Positions 21,645 to 34,217 of a stretch of DNA of 64,000 nucleotides are shown in pieces. Positions within the stretch are counted from its first letter, which is position 1, and every line of letters begins with the position of its first letter. A program made the translations under genes and the position numbers. This DNA comes from Mesoplasma syrphidae (GTDB taxonomy: Bacteria; Bacillota_I; Bacilli_A; Mycoplasmatales; Mycoplasmataceae), in NCBI RefSeq assembly GCF_002843565.1, contig NZ_CP025257.1, positions 434,001 through 498,000 on the forward strand, in the 5' to 3' direction. The notes below the pieces were generated by a model that had not been told where the DNA came from, made no database searches, and saw only the letters and a list, made by a program, of their open reading frames with translations.

Positions 21645-24389
21645 ATGGCTAAAAAAACAATTGACAACAGTAATGTTGAAAATGAAAAAGGAATAGTCGT
21701 TTACCCATTAGAAGATCTAATGGGTGATCGTTTTGGACGTTATGCCAAATATATTATTCAAGAACGTGCTCTTCCTGATGTTCGTGATGGTTTAAAACCT
21801 GTTCAACGTCGAATCTTATACGCAATGGGAGATTTAAACTTAACCTCTGATAAAGCATATAAAAAATCTGCTCGTATTGTTGGAGAAGTTATTGGTAAGT
21901 ATCACCCTCATGGTGATACTTCAATTTATGATGCAATGGTAAGAATGAGTCAAACTTGAAAATTGGGAATGCCTTTAATTGATATGCAAGGAAACAATGG
22001 ATCAATTGATGGAGATAGCGCTGCTGCGATGCGTTATACTGAAACTCGTTTGGCAAAAATTTCAAATTTAATGTTAGAAGATTTGGAAAAGAATACCGTA
22101 ATGTTTGCTCCAAACTTTGATGATTCAGAAAAAGAACCAACAGTTCTGCCAAGTTACTTTCCAAATATCTTAACAAATGGAGCTACTGGAATTGCTGCAG
22201 GATATGCTACAAATATGCCTCCCCATAACTTAGGAGAAATAATTGATGCAACAATTCGTTTAATTAAAACTCCTAACACTCGTCTTGATTCAATTTTAGA
22301 AATTGTTAAAGGACCTGATTTTCCAACTGGAGGAGTTGTTCAAGGTCGTGAAGGAGTTCGCGATGCTTTTGCAACTGGTAAAGGAAAAGTAATTATTAAT
22401 TCAAAATGACACGAAGAAAATGGAAATATCATTATTGATGAAATTCCCTATGAAGTTGTCAAACAAGATCTTGTTCGTAAAATCGGAGAAGTAATTGATA
22501 ATAATCCTGGTTTAGGAATTCAAGAGATTCGTGATGAAACTGATAGAACTGGATTACGAATTGCTATTGACTTAAGCGATAAAGCAAACGTTGAAACTGT
22601 TCGTAAGTTTTTATTTAAAAATACTCCATTATCAATTTCATTTAATTACAACAATGTTGTAATTGTTGACAAACAACCTCAACAATTAGGAATTATTGAA
22701 ATTATCAAAGCATATATTGTTCACTATAAAGAAGTGTTTACTCGTCGTACTCAATTTGATGTTAATAAAGCTAAAACTCGTTTAGAATTGGTTTTAGGAT
22801 TAATTAAAGCAATGTCAATTTTAGATCAAATTATTGTTGCTATTAGAGCTTCAACTAACCGTAGTGATGCGATTAGTAATTTAGTTGATCAATTTGATTT
22901 TTCTCAACCTCAAGCAACTGCGATTGTTGATATGCGTTTACACCGTTTAACTTCAACAGATATTGTTAAACTTCATGAAGAAAAAGCTTCACTAGAAACT
23001 TTAATTAAACATTTAGATGAAATTTTAAATAGCGAAGAAGTTCTAGATACTGAAATTATTTCGCGTTTAAAAGAAGTTAAGAAAAACTTTGCCATTCCTC
23101 GTCGTAGTGAAATGACTGATATTGTAGAAAGCCTTGAAGTTGAATTTAAAGATACTTTAGTTGAAAAAGAATTTACTTTATGAGTTTCTAAAGATGGATA
23201 TTTGAAAGCTGTTGATAATGCGATTGTTGCTAAAAATGATTTAGCAACTTTTGGTCGTAAGCCAAATGACTTATGAATAACATCAACAAAAGTATCTAAC
23301 TTAGAACATTTATTATTAATTTCTAATGTTGGAACATACTATTCAATTCCGTTATATAAATTACCAATGAGTAAATGAAAAGATATGGGTGTGCATATTA
23401 ATACTGTTGCTACAATGGATGGAAATGAAGAAATTGTTTCTGCGTTTGTTATTAAAAACTTTGAACAAGCAACCCAACAAATTTTATTGACAACAAAATT
23501 GGGAATGATCAAAAGAACTCCAATTGTTGATTTGGAAACAAAAATCTTTACTAGAGCATTTAAATGTATGAAATTAAGTGATAATGATCAAATTGTTTCA
23601 GCTTCACTTGTAACATCAAAAACTCGTACATGTGCAATTATAACTCGTAATGGATTTGGGGTTCGTTATCACATTGAAGATATCCCAGTTCAAGGAACTA
23701 ACTCCAAAGGGGTTAAAGCATCAAATCTTAAAGATGATGTGATTGTTTCAGGAAAACCTTTAGAAAATGATGATGCAATTATGTTTATTACTGATAAAGA
23801 TAGTATGAAAAAAGTTGCTCAAGCTGAAGTTCCAATTTATATTCGTCCAAAACGTGGAGCAAGATTATTCCCTGAACGTAAACGTGGCGTTGAGTATATT
23901 TCATATGGATTTAGTGTGAATGCAACTGATACAATCAAAATTCTTGATCAAAATGATGAGTACAACCAAATTAGTGTGGCAAAAGCAAAATTCTTGGATT
24001 TAGCTTCAACAACAGCTGATACTGGAATTGATCAAATCGTTGCTGCCAATTTAGAAAAAGCCTATCAAGTTACAAATGGTGATCTACCACCTGAATCTAC
24101 AAATAATTCAAATGAAGGTGAAGAATATGTTTCTAAAGCTGAAATTAGAGCTAAACATGATGCAAATAAAGGTAAAGTAACTGATAAGGTAGTTGTAACT
24201 AAAACTATTAAAGAACAAGGCAAAGAAAAAGCTGCTGAAATTAAAGGAACTGATTTATCAGATTTGTTGGGTGATATTTCATCAATTTTAGGAAATGTAA
24301 CAACTCCGAAAACAACTAAAACTAAAAAACCAAAAACGGAAGACATAGATAAAATACAGTTAAATTTTGATGATTTATTTGATGAATAA
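21645..24389 (+). CDS. parC: DNA topoisomerase IV subunit A
   Basis: A 914-residue DNA-cleaving subunit. [35 protein letters not shown] is split here into its ParC-type pieces: [12 protein letters not shown], the [15 protein letters not shown] block, the [14 protein letters not shown] quinolone region and [11 protein letters not shown] with the catalytic Tyr. The C-terminal beta-pinwheel region runs from about residue 500, and the last 130 residues are a Lys/Thr/Asp-rich, low-complexity tail. LEDLMGDRF and [20 protein letters not shown] distinguish ParC from GyrA. SD AGGAGAG overlaps the parE stop, showing an operon. Confidence 0.93.
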
Positions 24390-24443
24390 AAATAAATATT
24401 TTTATTCATAGTTTAAAGTAATAGACCAGATACGAATACTAAA

Positions 24444-24751
24444 ATGAATGTTACAAATTATGCGGTTAAACCTTACCAAACAAGTAAAGCAACATTTGGA
24501 GGAAGTGGAGTTGTGCATCACGCCAATAATTCAAACCTAAGTTTTAATACTTTTGGAAGTTCATCATCTGTATCTCATTTAGGATGTTCTACAATTCACA
24601 ACAAAAAATTAATGTGAATAGCAATTTTATCGGCAATCAACATATATTGGGAAGTATTTTACTTACACCTGGCTTAATTTGAACAATAAATGCTGCTAAC
24701 TTTGTATCGACGGGAAATTTTGCTAACATTTTTATTGAAAAGAACAATTAA
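24444..24751 (+). pseudogene. decayed gene fragment, frameshifted
   Basis: From ATG 24444 a frame of 77 codons runs to TAA 24675-24677, rich in Ser, Asn and Gly with a hydrophobic end. From about 24585 a different frame continues with a better protein-like sequence (polar segment, a hydrophobic GSILLTPGLIW stretch, then VSTGNFANIF) up to TAA 24749-24751. No SD is seen and the protein families are not recognised. The pattern suggests the remains of a longer gene whose frame was shifted, lying in the 517-base gap between parC and the helicase gene; chance open frames are possible. Confidence 0.35.
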
Positions 24752-24906
24752 ACTTTAAAAACAAAATAATAATTAAAAATAGAAATATTAAAATATCCGA
24801 CAAAATATTTGATAAAATAAAAAATTATTATGAATGGTAATTAAAATTTGATTTTTTTATTACTATAATATATTTTATATTCAAAAAATTACAAAAGGGA
24901 ATAGGT

Positions 24907-27900
24907 ATGGAAAGTAAAACATTAATAAAAGAATTCAAAACTAGATTATTATCAACAAATAGACGTGGAAGCATTTATTATAATAGTTTTATAAAAAGAT
25001 CAAGTACGATTAATTTATTTAAATTTCAAAAATTCAAAATTCTTGTTGATGAAAAAACTCTTAAAAACTCTATAGATGAAAATATAATAAAAATAGATTT
25101 TAGACTTGTAACATCAGAACCAAATTCTAAAGAGTTTGCTAAAATAAATAGTTATGTAAAAGAATTAAAAACAATTATTTCAAAAAATAAATTATTAATT
25201 TCTGAACGAAATCAAGATTGCTTTTTTATTGGTAAATATTTTATTGAAGGTATGCTTTCAAAAAATGATAAAGATTATTTTAGAGCTCCTTTATTTTTAC
25301 AAAAAATAATAGTTGAAAAAGAAAATCTTAAAGAGTTTTCTTTAAAAATAGAAAATGAAGTAATCTTTAACAATGCTTTAATGAATTTATTGGCTCAAAA
25401 AAACTCAATTAAATGAAATTTTTATGAATATAACTCTGAGGATTTTAAAAGCAAGGAACTTTCTGAAAAAAATATTGCAAAATTACTTAATCAAGCAGGG
25501 ATCAAGTTAATTAATGAATACAATGAAATAAGCAAAATATTTAATAATGAATATGAGGATATTAGTTCTTCTTCTAAAAATGAAGAGGTATCAAAATTTT
25601 TAAATTCTAAAAAGGTAGGCTTGTATGCTTATCCTATTCCAATTACAGCAATTGGCTTATATGACTTAGCAGCAAGTAATATTTTAGCGGCTTATGAAAT
25701 AATTGAAAATGACATTGATTTTTTTGAAAAACTTGCAGCAGAAGAATATGATTCATTGATTAAAGCTAAAGAAGTAACCGAAAAAGATATTAAGACTATT
25801 TCTGTTTTGGATTATTCTCAAAAATCTGCGGTACTAAATTCCTTAAAAGAGTCTAGTTTTATTTTTGGACCTCCTGGAACTGGGAAATCGCAAACAATAG
25901 TTAACTTAATCGCAAATATTTTATATAAAGATAACAAGGCTCTTTTCATTACTGAAAAGAAAGTAGCATCTACAGTAGTGTACGATAAGCTAAAAAAATT
26001 AAACGAATTTACTCTTATGCTTCACAATAACGAAAAAGCAAAAGATGTACATCAAAAAGTAGCAAATTTATACTACAAAATTCAAAGACTTATACAAAAT
26101 GATGAATATTTAGAAGTTGACTTTGACGATTATGATGAACAAATTATCGATATTTTTAATAATGTTAAAAAATATAAAAATCTAATGAATACTGATGAAG
26201 GAAAAAAATATATTAGGTTTTTGAGAGATATTTCTCAAGATACAAACAATAACTCTGTTAAGTACGAAAATAATTTGTTTTTTGAAATAGAAACTGATTT
26301 AAATGTTATTACTAAAAGTAGTTTTTGAAAAGATTTAAAAAACATAGAAAATTTATTCAATGTATCTTATTCTTATAAAAATTTTTGAAATTCTATTATA
26401 ACTCAAAATACTAGTATGCCAAAATTTATTTTCAATAAAAAAGGTTATAATAAAATTAGTACAAAAGTATCATTATTTAAAATTAAAAAATATAAACTAT
26501 TTTTAAATTCAAGCGAATTTAAAGAATATGAACAAAAGATAAAAGCCTTTTCATATAAACATGAAATTGAAAATATACACAAATTAATGAAGTTAATTGA
26601 AATTCTTTTAGAAAGCAACTTAAAATTAAATGACTTAACAATTAAACAAATTTTTGTTAATTATTTCGAGAAAAAAAATAGCGATGATTTGAATTTTTTT
26701 GATTCTAATTGAAATCATAGGCTGCAAACACTATTTAAAAATAAGGCTAAATCTGATTTGAATGGAATTTATAATCAACATATTAATAATATTGTTAAGA
26801 CTATTAAAACCAAAGAATATAATGATATTGAAACAAATACTAACAGAAGTATGGCGGCCTTATTCAATAAGATGGGAAGAAATATTGAAAGTGTCAAAAA
26901 TCATATTCGGCTTACAACATGATTTAAAAATTACTATCCAATAATTGAGACGATGTTTCCAATTATTATTGCTTCTCCAGAATCAATTTCTAATCATAGA
27001 TTATTGCCAATTGATAAAGAAGAGTTTGATTATTGTATATTTGATGAAGCTTCTCAAATATTCACTGAAAAATGCTTACCTGCAATGTATAGAGCAAAAA
27101 AATATATAATTTCGGGAGATGACAAACAATTAGCACCTTCTAGTTTTTTTCAATCCCGAACAAATATAGAAAATGAAACAAGTGAAGATATTACAAATTT
27201 TGAAGAGGATATTGTAAACTTTTCAAATCAAACAAGTCTAATTGATTTTGCTAAAGGTAAATATCGTAAATTTATGTTGAGTTTTCATTATCGAAGTAGA
27301 TTTGAAGAATTGATTCAATTTTCAAATCATAAATATTATGAAGGAAATTTAAATGTTGTTAGCGATCCAACATTTGAAAAAAAACCTATTGAGGTAATTA
27401 ACGTAAGCGGAGAAAGAATAAATCGTTTAAATGCTGTAGAAGCTGATGAAGTAATAAAACTAGTAAAAAACATTGTCAAAAACAACAGTGAAAAAAGTAT
27501 TGGTATAATTACTTTTAATTCCGAACAACAAAAACTCATTGAAGATAAAATAGAAATATTAGCTAGTCAAAATGTAGATATCTATAATAGTTATAAGTTG
27601 AAAGAAAATGGTGAAAATTTATTTATTAAAAATATTGAAAACGTTCAAGGGGATGAAAGGGATATAATAGTTTTTTCTGTTGGTTTTGCAAGAGACGAAA
27701 ATGGAAGTTTCCGAAATCACTTTGGGCCTATCAATACTGAAGGTGGAGAACGTAGATTAAATGTCGCAATTACGCGTGCAAAAGAAAAAATGTATGTTAT
27801 TAAATCAATTAATTCTGATTTAATTAATGCAAATCCAGACTCAACTGGAGCAGTTCATTTTAAACAATTTTTGGAGTATTGTGAAAAATTGCAAAAACCG

Positions 27901-28332
27901 GAAGGATTTTATTCTGATGAGGTTCAAATATTGTTAAAAAATCAAACTAGTGTTGCTAAAAGTGATACTGATCAACTTGAATTTGATTCTCATTTTGAAG
28001 AAGAAGTTTATGATGCAGTTAACAAAATATTACCACCAGAATTATCTCTTAAAACACAGATAGAATGTTCAGGATTTAAAATTGACCAGGCTATTTACGA
28101 TGAAAGATTTAACAAATATATATTGGCCATAGAATGTGATGGATGGGCTTTTCATTCTTCTGAATATCAAAGACAAAGAGATATAGAACGTCAAATATTT
28201 TTGGAAAATAGAGGATGAAAATTTAAACGAATATTATCTACACAGTGATGAAACAAAAATTCATATATTAAAGAAAGTTTTTTAGATTCTATTAAGGAAG
28301 AAATTATGGAATATTTGAAAAGTACTAATTAA
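24907..28332 (+). CDS. SF1 helicase fused to a restriction-endonuclease-like domain
   Basis: A 1141-residue protein. After about 300 N-terminal residues of unclear fold comes an AAA_11/AAA_12 (Upf1/Dna2-like) SF1 helicase: Walker A GPPGTGKS (321-328), Walker B DEAS (Asp713), motif III SGDDKQLAPS, LSFHYRS motif IV, the VQGDERD motif V and NVAITRAKEKM motif VI. The C-terminal 110 residues, with IECDGWAFHSSEYQRQRDIER and a final RILSTQWW, match the Vsr/DUF559-like REase_MTES_1575 domain. Such fusions are common in bacterial defence loci. TGA and TGG both encode Trp. It is preceded by a long AT-rich gap with no strong SD (AAAAGGG at 24894-24900 is the best) and is followed 20 bases later by a membrane protein gene. 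Confidence 0.88.
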
Positions 28333-28352
28333 AAGGATAGAGGGAGAAAAAA

Positions 28353-28850
28353 ATGCCAAGTTGAGCTATATTATTAACTACTGTAATAGTCATATTTAGT
28401 TTTATTATCATTTGTATTTCTGCTAGTTCTTATACAAAAGAAAAGCAATATTTTTATTCTAAAACTGAGAATATAATATCTGATAATATTATTTTATTGA
28501 AAGGCGAAGAACACATTTGAAATAATGAATCTATTTTAAATGACCTAAAAATAGAAATTCAAAATTCAATACGGGATAATCGAAGAGGCGAATTTAAAAT
28601 AAAACCTTCTGTAACTAACAATGGACCGATAAAAATGAAAGAGTTAAAAAAAATAGTGGCTGCTGCTTTGGAAAAAGATCTTAATATGAATTTTACGAGC
28701 ATTGCTAATTATAAAACAAAGACTCACTCTACTAATACTTTAAGTAATACAAAACCTTTATCTAATAACTTGTCTAACTCTAGAAGTGAAACCTCATCTC
28801 TACCGAATATTTCAAAACGAAATGGAAATAAGAGTCGAGTAATTAAATAA
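28353..28850 (+). CDS. small membrane-anchored protein downstream of helicase, 165 aa
   Basis: A 165-residue frame with SD GAGGGAG before ATG 28353. One N-terminal membrane helix (about residues 4-25) is followed by a soluble, charged part and a Ser/Asn/Thr-rich low-complexity tail. Two TGA codons are Trp. It lies 20 bases after the helicase-nuclease and before a strong terminator, so the two form an operon; it could tether or sense for the helicase, but this is only suggested by position. No family recognised. Confidence 0.6.
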
Positions 28851-28874
28851 TTACAGAGTAAAAAATATTAAAAT

Positions 28875-28918
28875 AAAATTGAAAAATACCATTTCAAATG
28901 GTATTTTTCAATTTTAAT
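28875..28918 (+). terminator. long perfect hairpin terminator
   Basis: A 17-base perfect stem (AAAATTGAAAAATACCA and its complement) around a seven-base loop; T and A tracts on both sides would allow termination in both directions. Confidence 0.85.
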
Positions 28919-29226
28919 ATTTAATCTATTACTTATTTCTTAATTATCAAAGTTTATCATAATTGGTCTACTTAATAATATTTTTCAATAAATATATTTG
29001 TCATTAATATTATGAATTTTAGTTTATCAAATGTTTTCAGAAGTCTAACAATTACGAAAAAGTAAAGTCATAACAAATTTTAAAATCAAAAAGTTTGTTT
29101 AAATTACATTTAAAATAACCAAATCTAACTAAATTATTATTTTAATTTTTAACTATTATTTAGGAATTAATATTTTAACTATAGTTATTGACTCTTATTT
29201 GTTAAAATATAACAAAGCAGGTATTT
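28919..29226. other. AT-rich gap upstream of recD2
   Basis: About 300 bases with no coding frame of note. Near its end a TTGACT (29188-29193) and a TATAAC (29208-29213) look promoter-like, but their spacing (14) is short. Nothing else recognised. Confidence 0.4.
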
Positions 29227-31431
29227 ATGGATGAACTAAAAACACTACGCGGATATATCTTTAAAACTTTATATTCAAATGCTGATGGATGAGGAATCGC
29301 TATTTTTAGCAGCGAAGAAAATCGCAAATTACAAATAAAAATTAAAGGTAATATTGGGTTAATGCGCAATAAAGTTCTTTATGAGATTAAAGGAAAGTTT
29401 GAAAGTCATGTTAAGTTTGGAAAAACTTTTGCTGTTGAATCATATAAAATTGGGGAAACAAACTCTTTAGAACAAACCATTAAATATTTATCATCACCAT
29501 TGTTTCCTGGAGTTGGAAAAAGAGCAGCTGAAACTATTTGCGAGTACTACAAAATTAATGTTATTCGTAAAATTAAGGAAAACTATGATGAGTTATTTCA
29601 AATTCCAGGTTTGGATTCAAAACAAGCATATATTATTCGTCAACAAATGATCGCAATTCAAGACAGTGAGCGTTTAACTGAAATCTTTTTTGAAAATGAT
29701 TTAAAAATTGATATTTTAAATCAAATGAAAAAACATACTGATTCTGATGAAGAAATTGAATCAATTTTCAAGAATCATTTTTATGCTTTTGCAACTCGTC
29801 GTCGTTTGCGTAGTTTTGAAGATGTTGATAAGATTGCACTGCATTTTGGTCAAGAAGAATTTGGTCGTGAGCGAATTGCTTATTGAGCACAAAAATTAGC
29901 AACTGATATTTTAATGCAAACTGGAGATACTTATACTGATAAGACAGCTTTATTTACAAAGATTTTTAAAACTTTAAATATTGAAGATGAATCTACTGTA
30001 ATTCAAGGAATCTTATATGCTAAAGAACACGATCTTTTAATTTTAACAGAACAACGTATTTATACTTATGAGAGCTATAATGATGAACAAATTATTGCAA
30101 AGAAATTGATTGAAATTAATGAAACTCAAAAACTAGTTTCTGAAGAACGTTTAGAATTACTAATTGATGAAGTCGAAAAAAGTATTGCACGTAGTTCTAA
30201 AGATGATAGCTTTAAATACGATGAAGAACAACGTCAAGCATTAAGAATGTTTGCTCATAATAAATTATTTATTTTAACTGGAGGACCTGGAACTGGGAAA
30301 ACAACTGTAATTCGTGGAATGGTGAAGCTTTTTAATATGCTTTATAATGAGCCAAGTATTGCTATTGCGGCGCCAACTGGTCGAGCAGCTTCAAGAATTA
30401 GAGAAAGTTCATGAGAACTACCAGCAACAACCCTACACCGTTTATTATGTGCAAATTCCAATGATGACTTTGATATTGATGCTAATAACCCATTACATCA
30501 TAATTTGATTATTGTTGATGAATGTTCAATGATTGAAAATCGTTTATTTTCACAATTTATTCAGTCAATTGGAAGCGCTAAAAAAATTGTTTTAGTCGGG
30601 GACGTAAACCAATTAGCATCAGTTGGATTTGGAAATATGTTTGAAGATATTATTCAAGTCCAAAAATTTCCAGTAATGATCTTAAAAAGCATCCATCGTC
30701 AAAAAGGCGGTAATGGAATTATTGATTTGGCATATACCATTCAAGAAAGCAATTTAGATTACCTTGATTTTTCAAATTTAACTAATGTTAATTGCCGCTT
30801 TACTGAAGATGCTGATACTGGCTTAGAACAAGTTAAAACTATTTTTAGTTCTGAAAAAATAGAACTTGAACAATCACCACTAAATTTACAAATTATTGCA
30901 CCAGTTTATGCTGGTAAATTGGGAATTGAAAATTTAAATAATGTTATTCAAGCTGAATATAATGACAATATTTTAGATCAAAGTAAAGTATATGATCGTG
31001 GGCGTTTTCGTTATACTTTAAAAGATAAAATTATGTTTTTAAAAAATGATTCACAATTAGATCTTGCCAATGGAGACATTGGAATTATCGAAACAATTAA
31101 TTTTAAAGGCGATAAATTTGAAAATGCCTTTGTAGACTTTTCAAACAGCCAAGCAGTTTTAGAATCAAGTAATTTTAATGACGTATCATTATCTTATGCA
31201 TGTAGTGTTCATAAAACTCAAGGTAGTGAATATAAGAAAGTTATTTTAACGATTGAAAATGGTAAAACTGCGTTTTTCCTTAATAAGAAAATTTTATATA
31301 CAGCTGTTACTCGAGCAAAAGACGAATTGTTTATTGTTGGAAGCAAAAGTTTATTTTTAAAAGCAGCAAAACGCTTACCGCCTCAACGAAAAACTACTTT
31401 AAAACAAGTGATTTTGAGAAATTCTAATTAA
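29227..31431 (+). CDS. recD2: RecD2-like ATP-dependent DNA helicase
   Basis: A 734-residue SF1B 5'-3' helicase. The N-terminal 250 residues include an OB-like part and two helix-hairpin-helix motifs (FPGVGKRAAETI, IPGLDSKQAYII) typical of RecD2. Walker A GGPGTGKTT starts at Gly352, the Q-motif is EQRQAL, motif Ia AAPTGRAASR, Walker B VDECSM, then GDVNQLASVG and the UvrD-like C-terminal SVHKTQGSEY and TAVTRAKDEL. RecD2 acts in DNA repair in bacteria without RecBC. Trp codons are TGA. Start ATG 29227 has only a weak CAGG upstream. Length is typical for the family. Confidence 0.92.
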
Positions 31432-31474
31432 GGATTATAATTATTAAATAAAATACATTAAGAAGGTAATTAAT

Positions 31475-32617
31475 ATGATTATTAAAAACGCAAAAATTGT
31501 TTTAGAAGATAAGATTATTGAAAATGGCTATCTTATAGTCGAAAATAAAAAGATTGCAGCTATTGAAGAAGGTACAACAGTTAAAGAAGGAATTGATGTT
31601 GAAGGTAAATGAGTTTTGCCCGGTTTTATTGATTGTCATGTTCATGGGGGATATGGTGTTGATTTTGAAACAGGAGACGAAAATCGCTTTGAAACCTTTG
31701 CCATTAATGTTGCTAAAGAAGGAATTACGAAATATTTGCAAGCTTCAGTTACTAATAGTCAAACCAATAATGAAAAATATTATCAGGAGTTTGGGACTTT
31801 TATGAGTACAAAAAATCAGGTTGGTGCTAAATGTTTAGGCGCACACATGGAAGGACCTTTTATATCACCAGACCGTAAAGGGGCTCATGAAGTAACATTA
31901 TTAATTAAACCAAACATTGAAATTACTCAAAAACTAATTGATCTATCAAATAATAATTTGAAAATGGTTACATATGCTGGAGAACTTCAAGATGGCAGTT
32001 ATACTAGTTTCTTAATAGAAAATCAAATTGTTCCTTCAATTGGACATTCAAATATGGAAGCATATGAATTTGAAAAAGATTATAATTTAGGAGCTCGTCA
32101 TATTACTCATTTATTTAATGCCATGAGTGGAGTTGATCAACGCCGACCAGGATTAGCAACAGCTGCCTTAAATCATCATGATGTATTAGTTGAAGTTATA
32201 TCAGATGGAATTCATATTCATCCTGATACTTTAAAAATGATTTATGATCATAAAGGACCTGATAACATCTGTATTATAACTGATGCTATGAATGCCAAAG
32301 GATTACCTGATGGTGAATATAGATTGGGAGAATTAAAAGTTATTAAACAAAATATGACAGTTGCTTTAAAAGAAACTGGAGTTTTAGCCGGAGCTGGGGC
32401 AACTTTTGATCATAATGTTCGAACTTATCAGCAAGTATGTCAAATCCCAATGACACAACTAATTAAAATGACATCAATTAACATTGCCAAACAGTTAGGA
32501 ATTTTTGAATCAACAGGAAGTTTGACTCTTAACAAATTAGCAGATATTGTTGTTTTGGATGAAAATTTAAATGTCGCAATGACAATTATTGAAGGAAGCG
32601 TAGGATATAAGAACTAA
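31475..32617 (+). CDS. nagA: N-acetylglucosamine-6-phosphate deacetylase
   Basis: A 380-residue amidohydrolase that makes glucosamine-6-phosphate from GlcNAc-6-P. The metal-binding His55-x-His57 lies in DCHVHGG, then AHMEGPFISP with the catalytic-site Glu, PSIGHSN, HLFNAMS, the ISDGIHIHP block and ITDAMNAKG with the catalytic Asp are in family order. It has an AGAAGG SD. It feeds amino-sugar carbon into glycolysis. The start codon of the next gene overlaps the nagA stop (TAATG), so the two are coupled. Confidence 0.93.
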
Positions 32618-33303
32618 TGAATGTTAAAACATATACATTTGTAAAATACATTGCAACAATTGCATCAATTTTGGTGTTAACAGCCCCTCTAATTGTCTTT
32701 GTGCAACTATGAAGAACGATTTTTAATCAACAAGCAACGGTAATAACTGCAAGTGTTATTTTACTAGTTATTGGAATTACTGCTTTAACAATATATATTT
32801 TTCTTCGTAATATTCTAAAAAATAAATCTGAGTATATTTATAAACAAAGAGACAAAATCAAGTTATGAATTTCATTTGCCTCATATTGCTTGAGTGCTTT
32901 ATTAGCAACAATTTTAGTAATTGTTGAATTAACAGTAACTGCAAATTCAGGAATGATTACATTTTATGTAATTTATCCATTAGTCTTTATAACAATGATT
33001 AGTGGAGCAATTTTTGAGTCATTATCTAGAATTAATGAACAAATCTTTTTATATCAAAAAGAATACTTGGAATCTCAAGAAATTAAGAAATCTAAAATTA
33101 GAAAAATTATTAGTCAGCAAAGTGACGCTGAAAAATTGTTATCTAAAACAGAAATGAAACAAGAAAAAAAATTGAAAATTGATGAAGAAAACGATTTTAA
33201 AAAAGTTGGTTCTAAGAATCCTTTTCTAGATGAAGAGTTAAACAAAAAACTTAAAGAACAAGAAGAACTTGATCAATGATTAAAAAAAGATATTACAAAT
33301 TAA
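32617..33303 (+). CDS. unknown membrane protein, 228 aa
   Basis: ATG 32617 overlaps the nagA TAA. The first 140 residues have four membrane helices (about 9-30, 43-66, 87-108, 115-138), and the last 90 are a very charged Lys/Glu cytoplasmic tail likely to form a coiled coil. Three TGA Trp codons occur (for example 32710 and 33277). No known family. Coupling to nagA may reflect compact packing rather than shared function. Confidence 0.65.
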
Positions 33304-33521
33304 TACTTTTTAGATAAAATAAAATTGTTAATATATATGGTTTTAAATTTTATGTATAGGCATCTTAAACTTAGAAAACGGTTTTAGGGGCAAGTATATA
33401 ATGTTTATAGGCCATATATATTTTCTTTTTCAAAATAATTGAAAAATATAAACTGTTTTTTCATTCAATGTACTTAAAGAATAACTTATTTATAGTTAAT
33501 AATATGAAAGTATAAAAAAGC

Positions 33522-34217
33522 ATGATTATAATAGAAAATTTAAAATACAGTATTAATCCTAAAATAAGTAATTTAGAATTGGACATTCAAAGTTTAAAAA
33601 TTGATGATGGTGATGTTGTAGCATTTTTAGGTGAAAATGGATCTGGAAAAACAACTTTAATTGATATTATCATTGGAAACTTAAGACCACAAAAGGGGCA
33701 AATAAATTTTATTGGAGAAGAACCAATAATTTCTGCTGTTTTTCAAGATAGTTTTTTTGATGAAATAGCTATTGAAGAAACACTTTTATTTTTTAAAAGA
33801 ATAAATAATAGTGAAATAAACATTACAGATCTCTTATTTGATTTTGAATTATTGGAATCTAGATTTAAGCTTTTTAGTGAATTAAGTTTTAGCCAAAAGC
33901 AACGATTTAGATTTATTGTTGCGCTAATTAAGCCATTTTCAATTTTAATTTTAGATGAAGTTATGACAGGAATTGATTTAGTATGAAAATCTAGAATCAG
34001 AAACGTAATTTCGGAAATCATTAAAATGAATAAAACTGTTATTATTATTTCTCATGAAATAGAAGATGTAGCAAGCTTTTGTAACAAAGTCGTTTATTTT
34101 GAAAAAGGAAAAATTAAGCAAAATTTTAAATTGACAGGTTCTTTTGAAAGTAAAAAAAATATTTTATTTGAAAAGATAAATTATTTAAAGGAAATTATTA
34201 AGGAGAAAGAATTTTAA
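33522..34217 (+). CDS. ABC transporter ATP-binding protein
   Basis: A 231-residue ABC ATPase. Walker A GENGSGKTT near residue 40, an atypical signature LSFSQKQRF, Walker B ILILDEV and the H-loop ISHE are all present, with the D-loop MTGID. It would power export through the permease encoded just downstream, whose ATG overlaps this gene's TAA. No SD is seen; a TATAAA at 33511-33516 sits five bases before the ATG, so the mRNA may be leaderless. Because the partner permease is broken, the transporter may be inactive or use another permease. Confidence 0.87.

Noticed and set aside
33304-33521. Possible purine or 2'-deoxyguanosine riboswitch in the gap before the ABC ATPase
   Set aside because: Some TATA-rich paired segments exist, but the conserved three-way-junction core of purine riboswitches is not visible.
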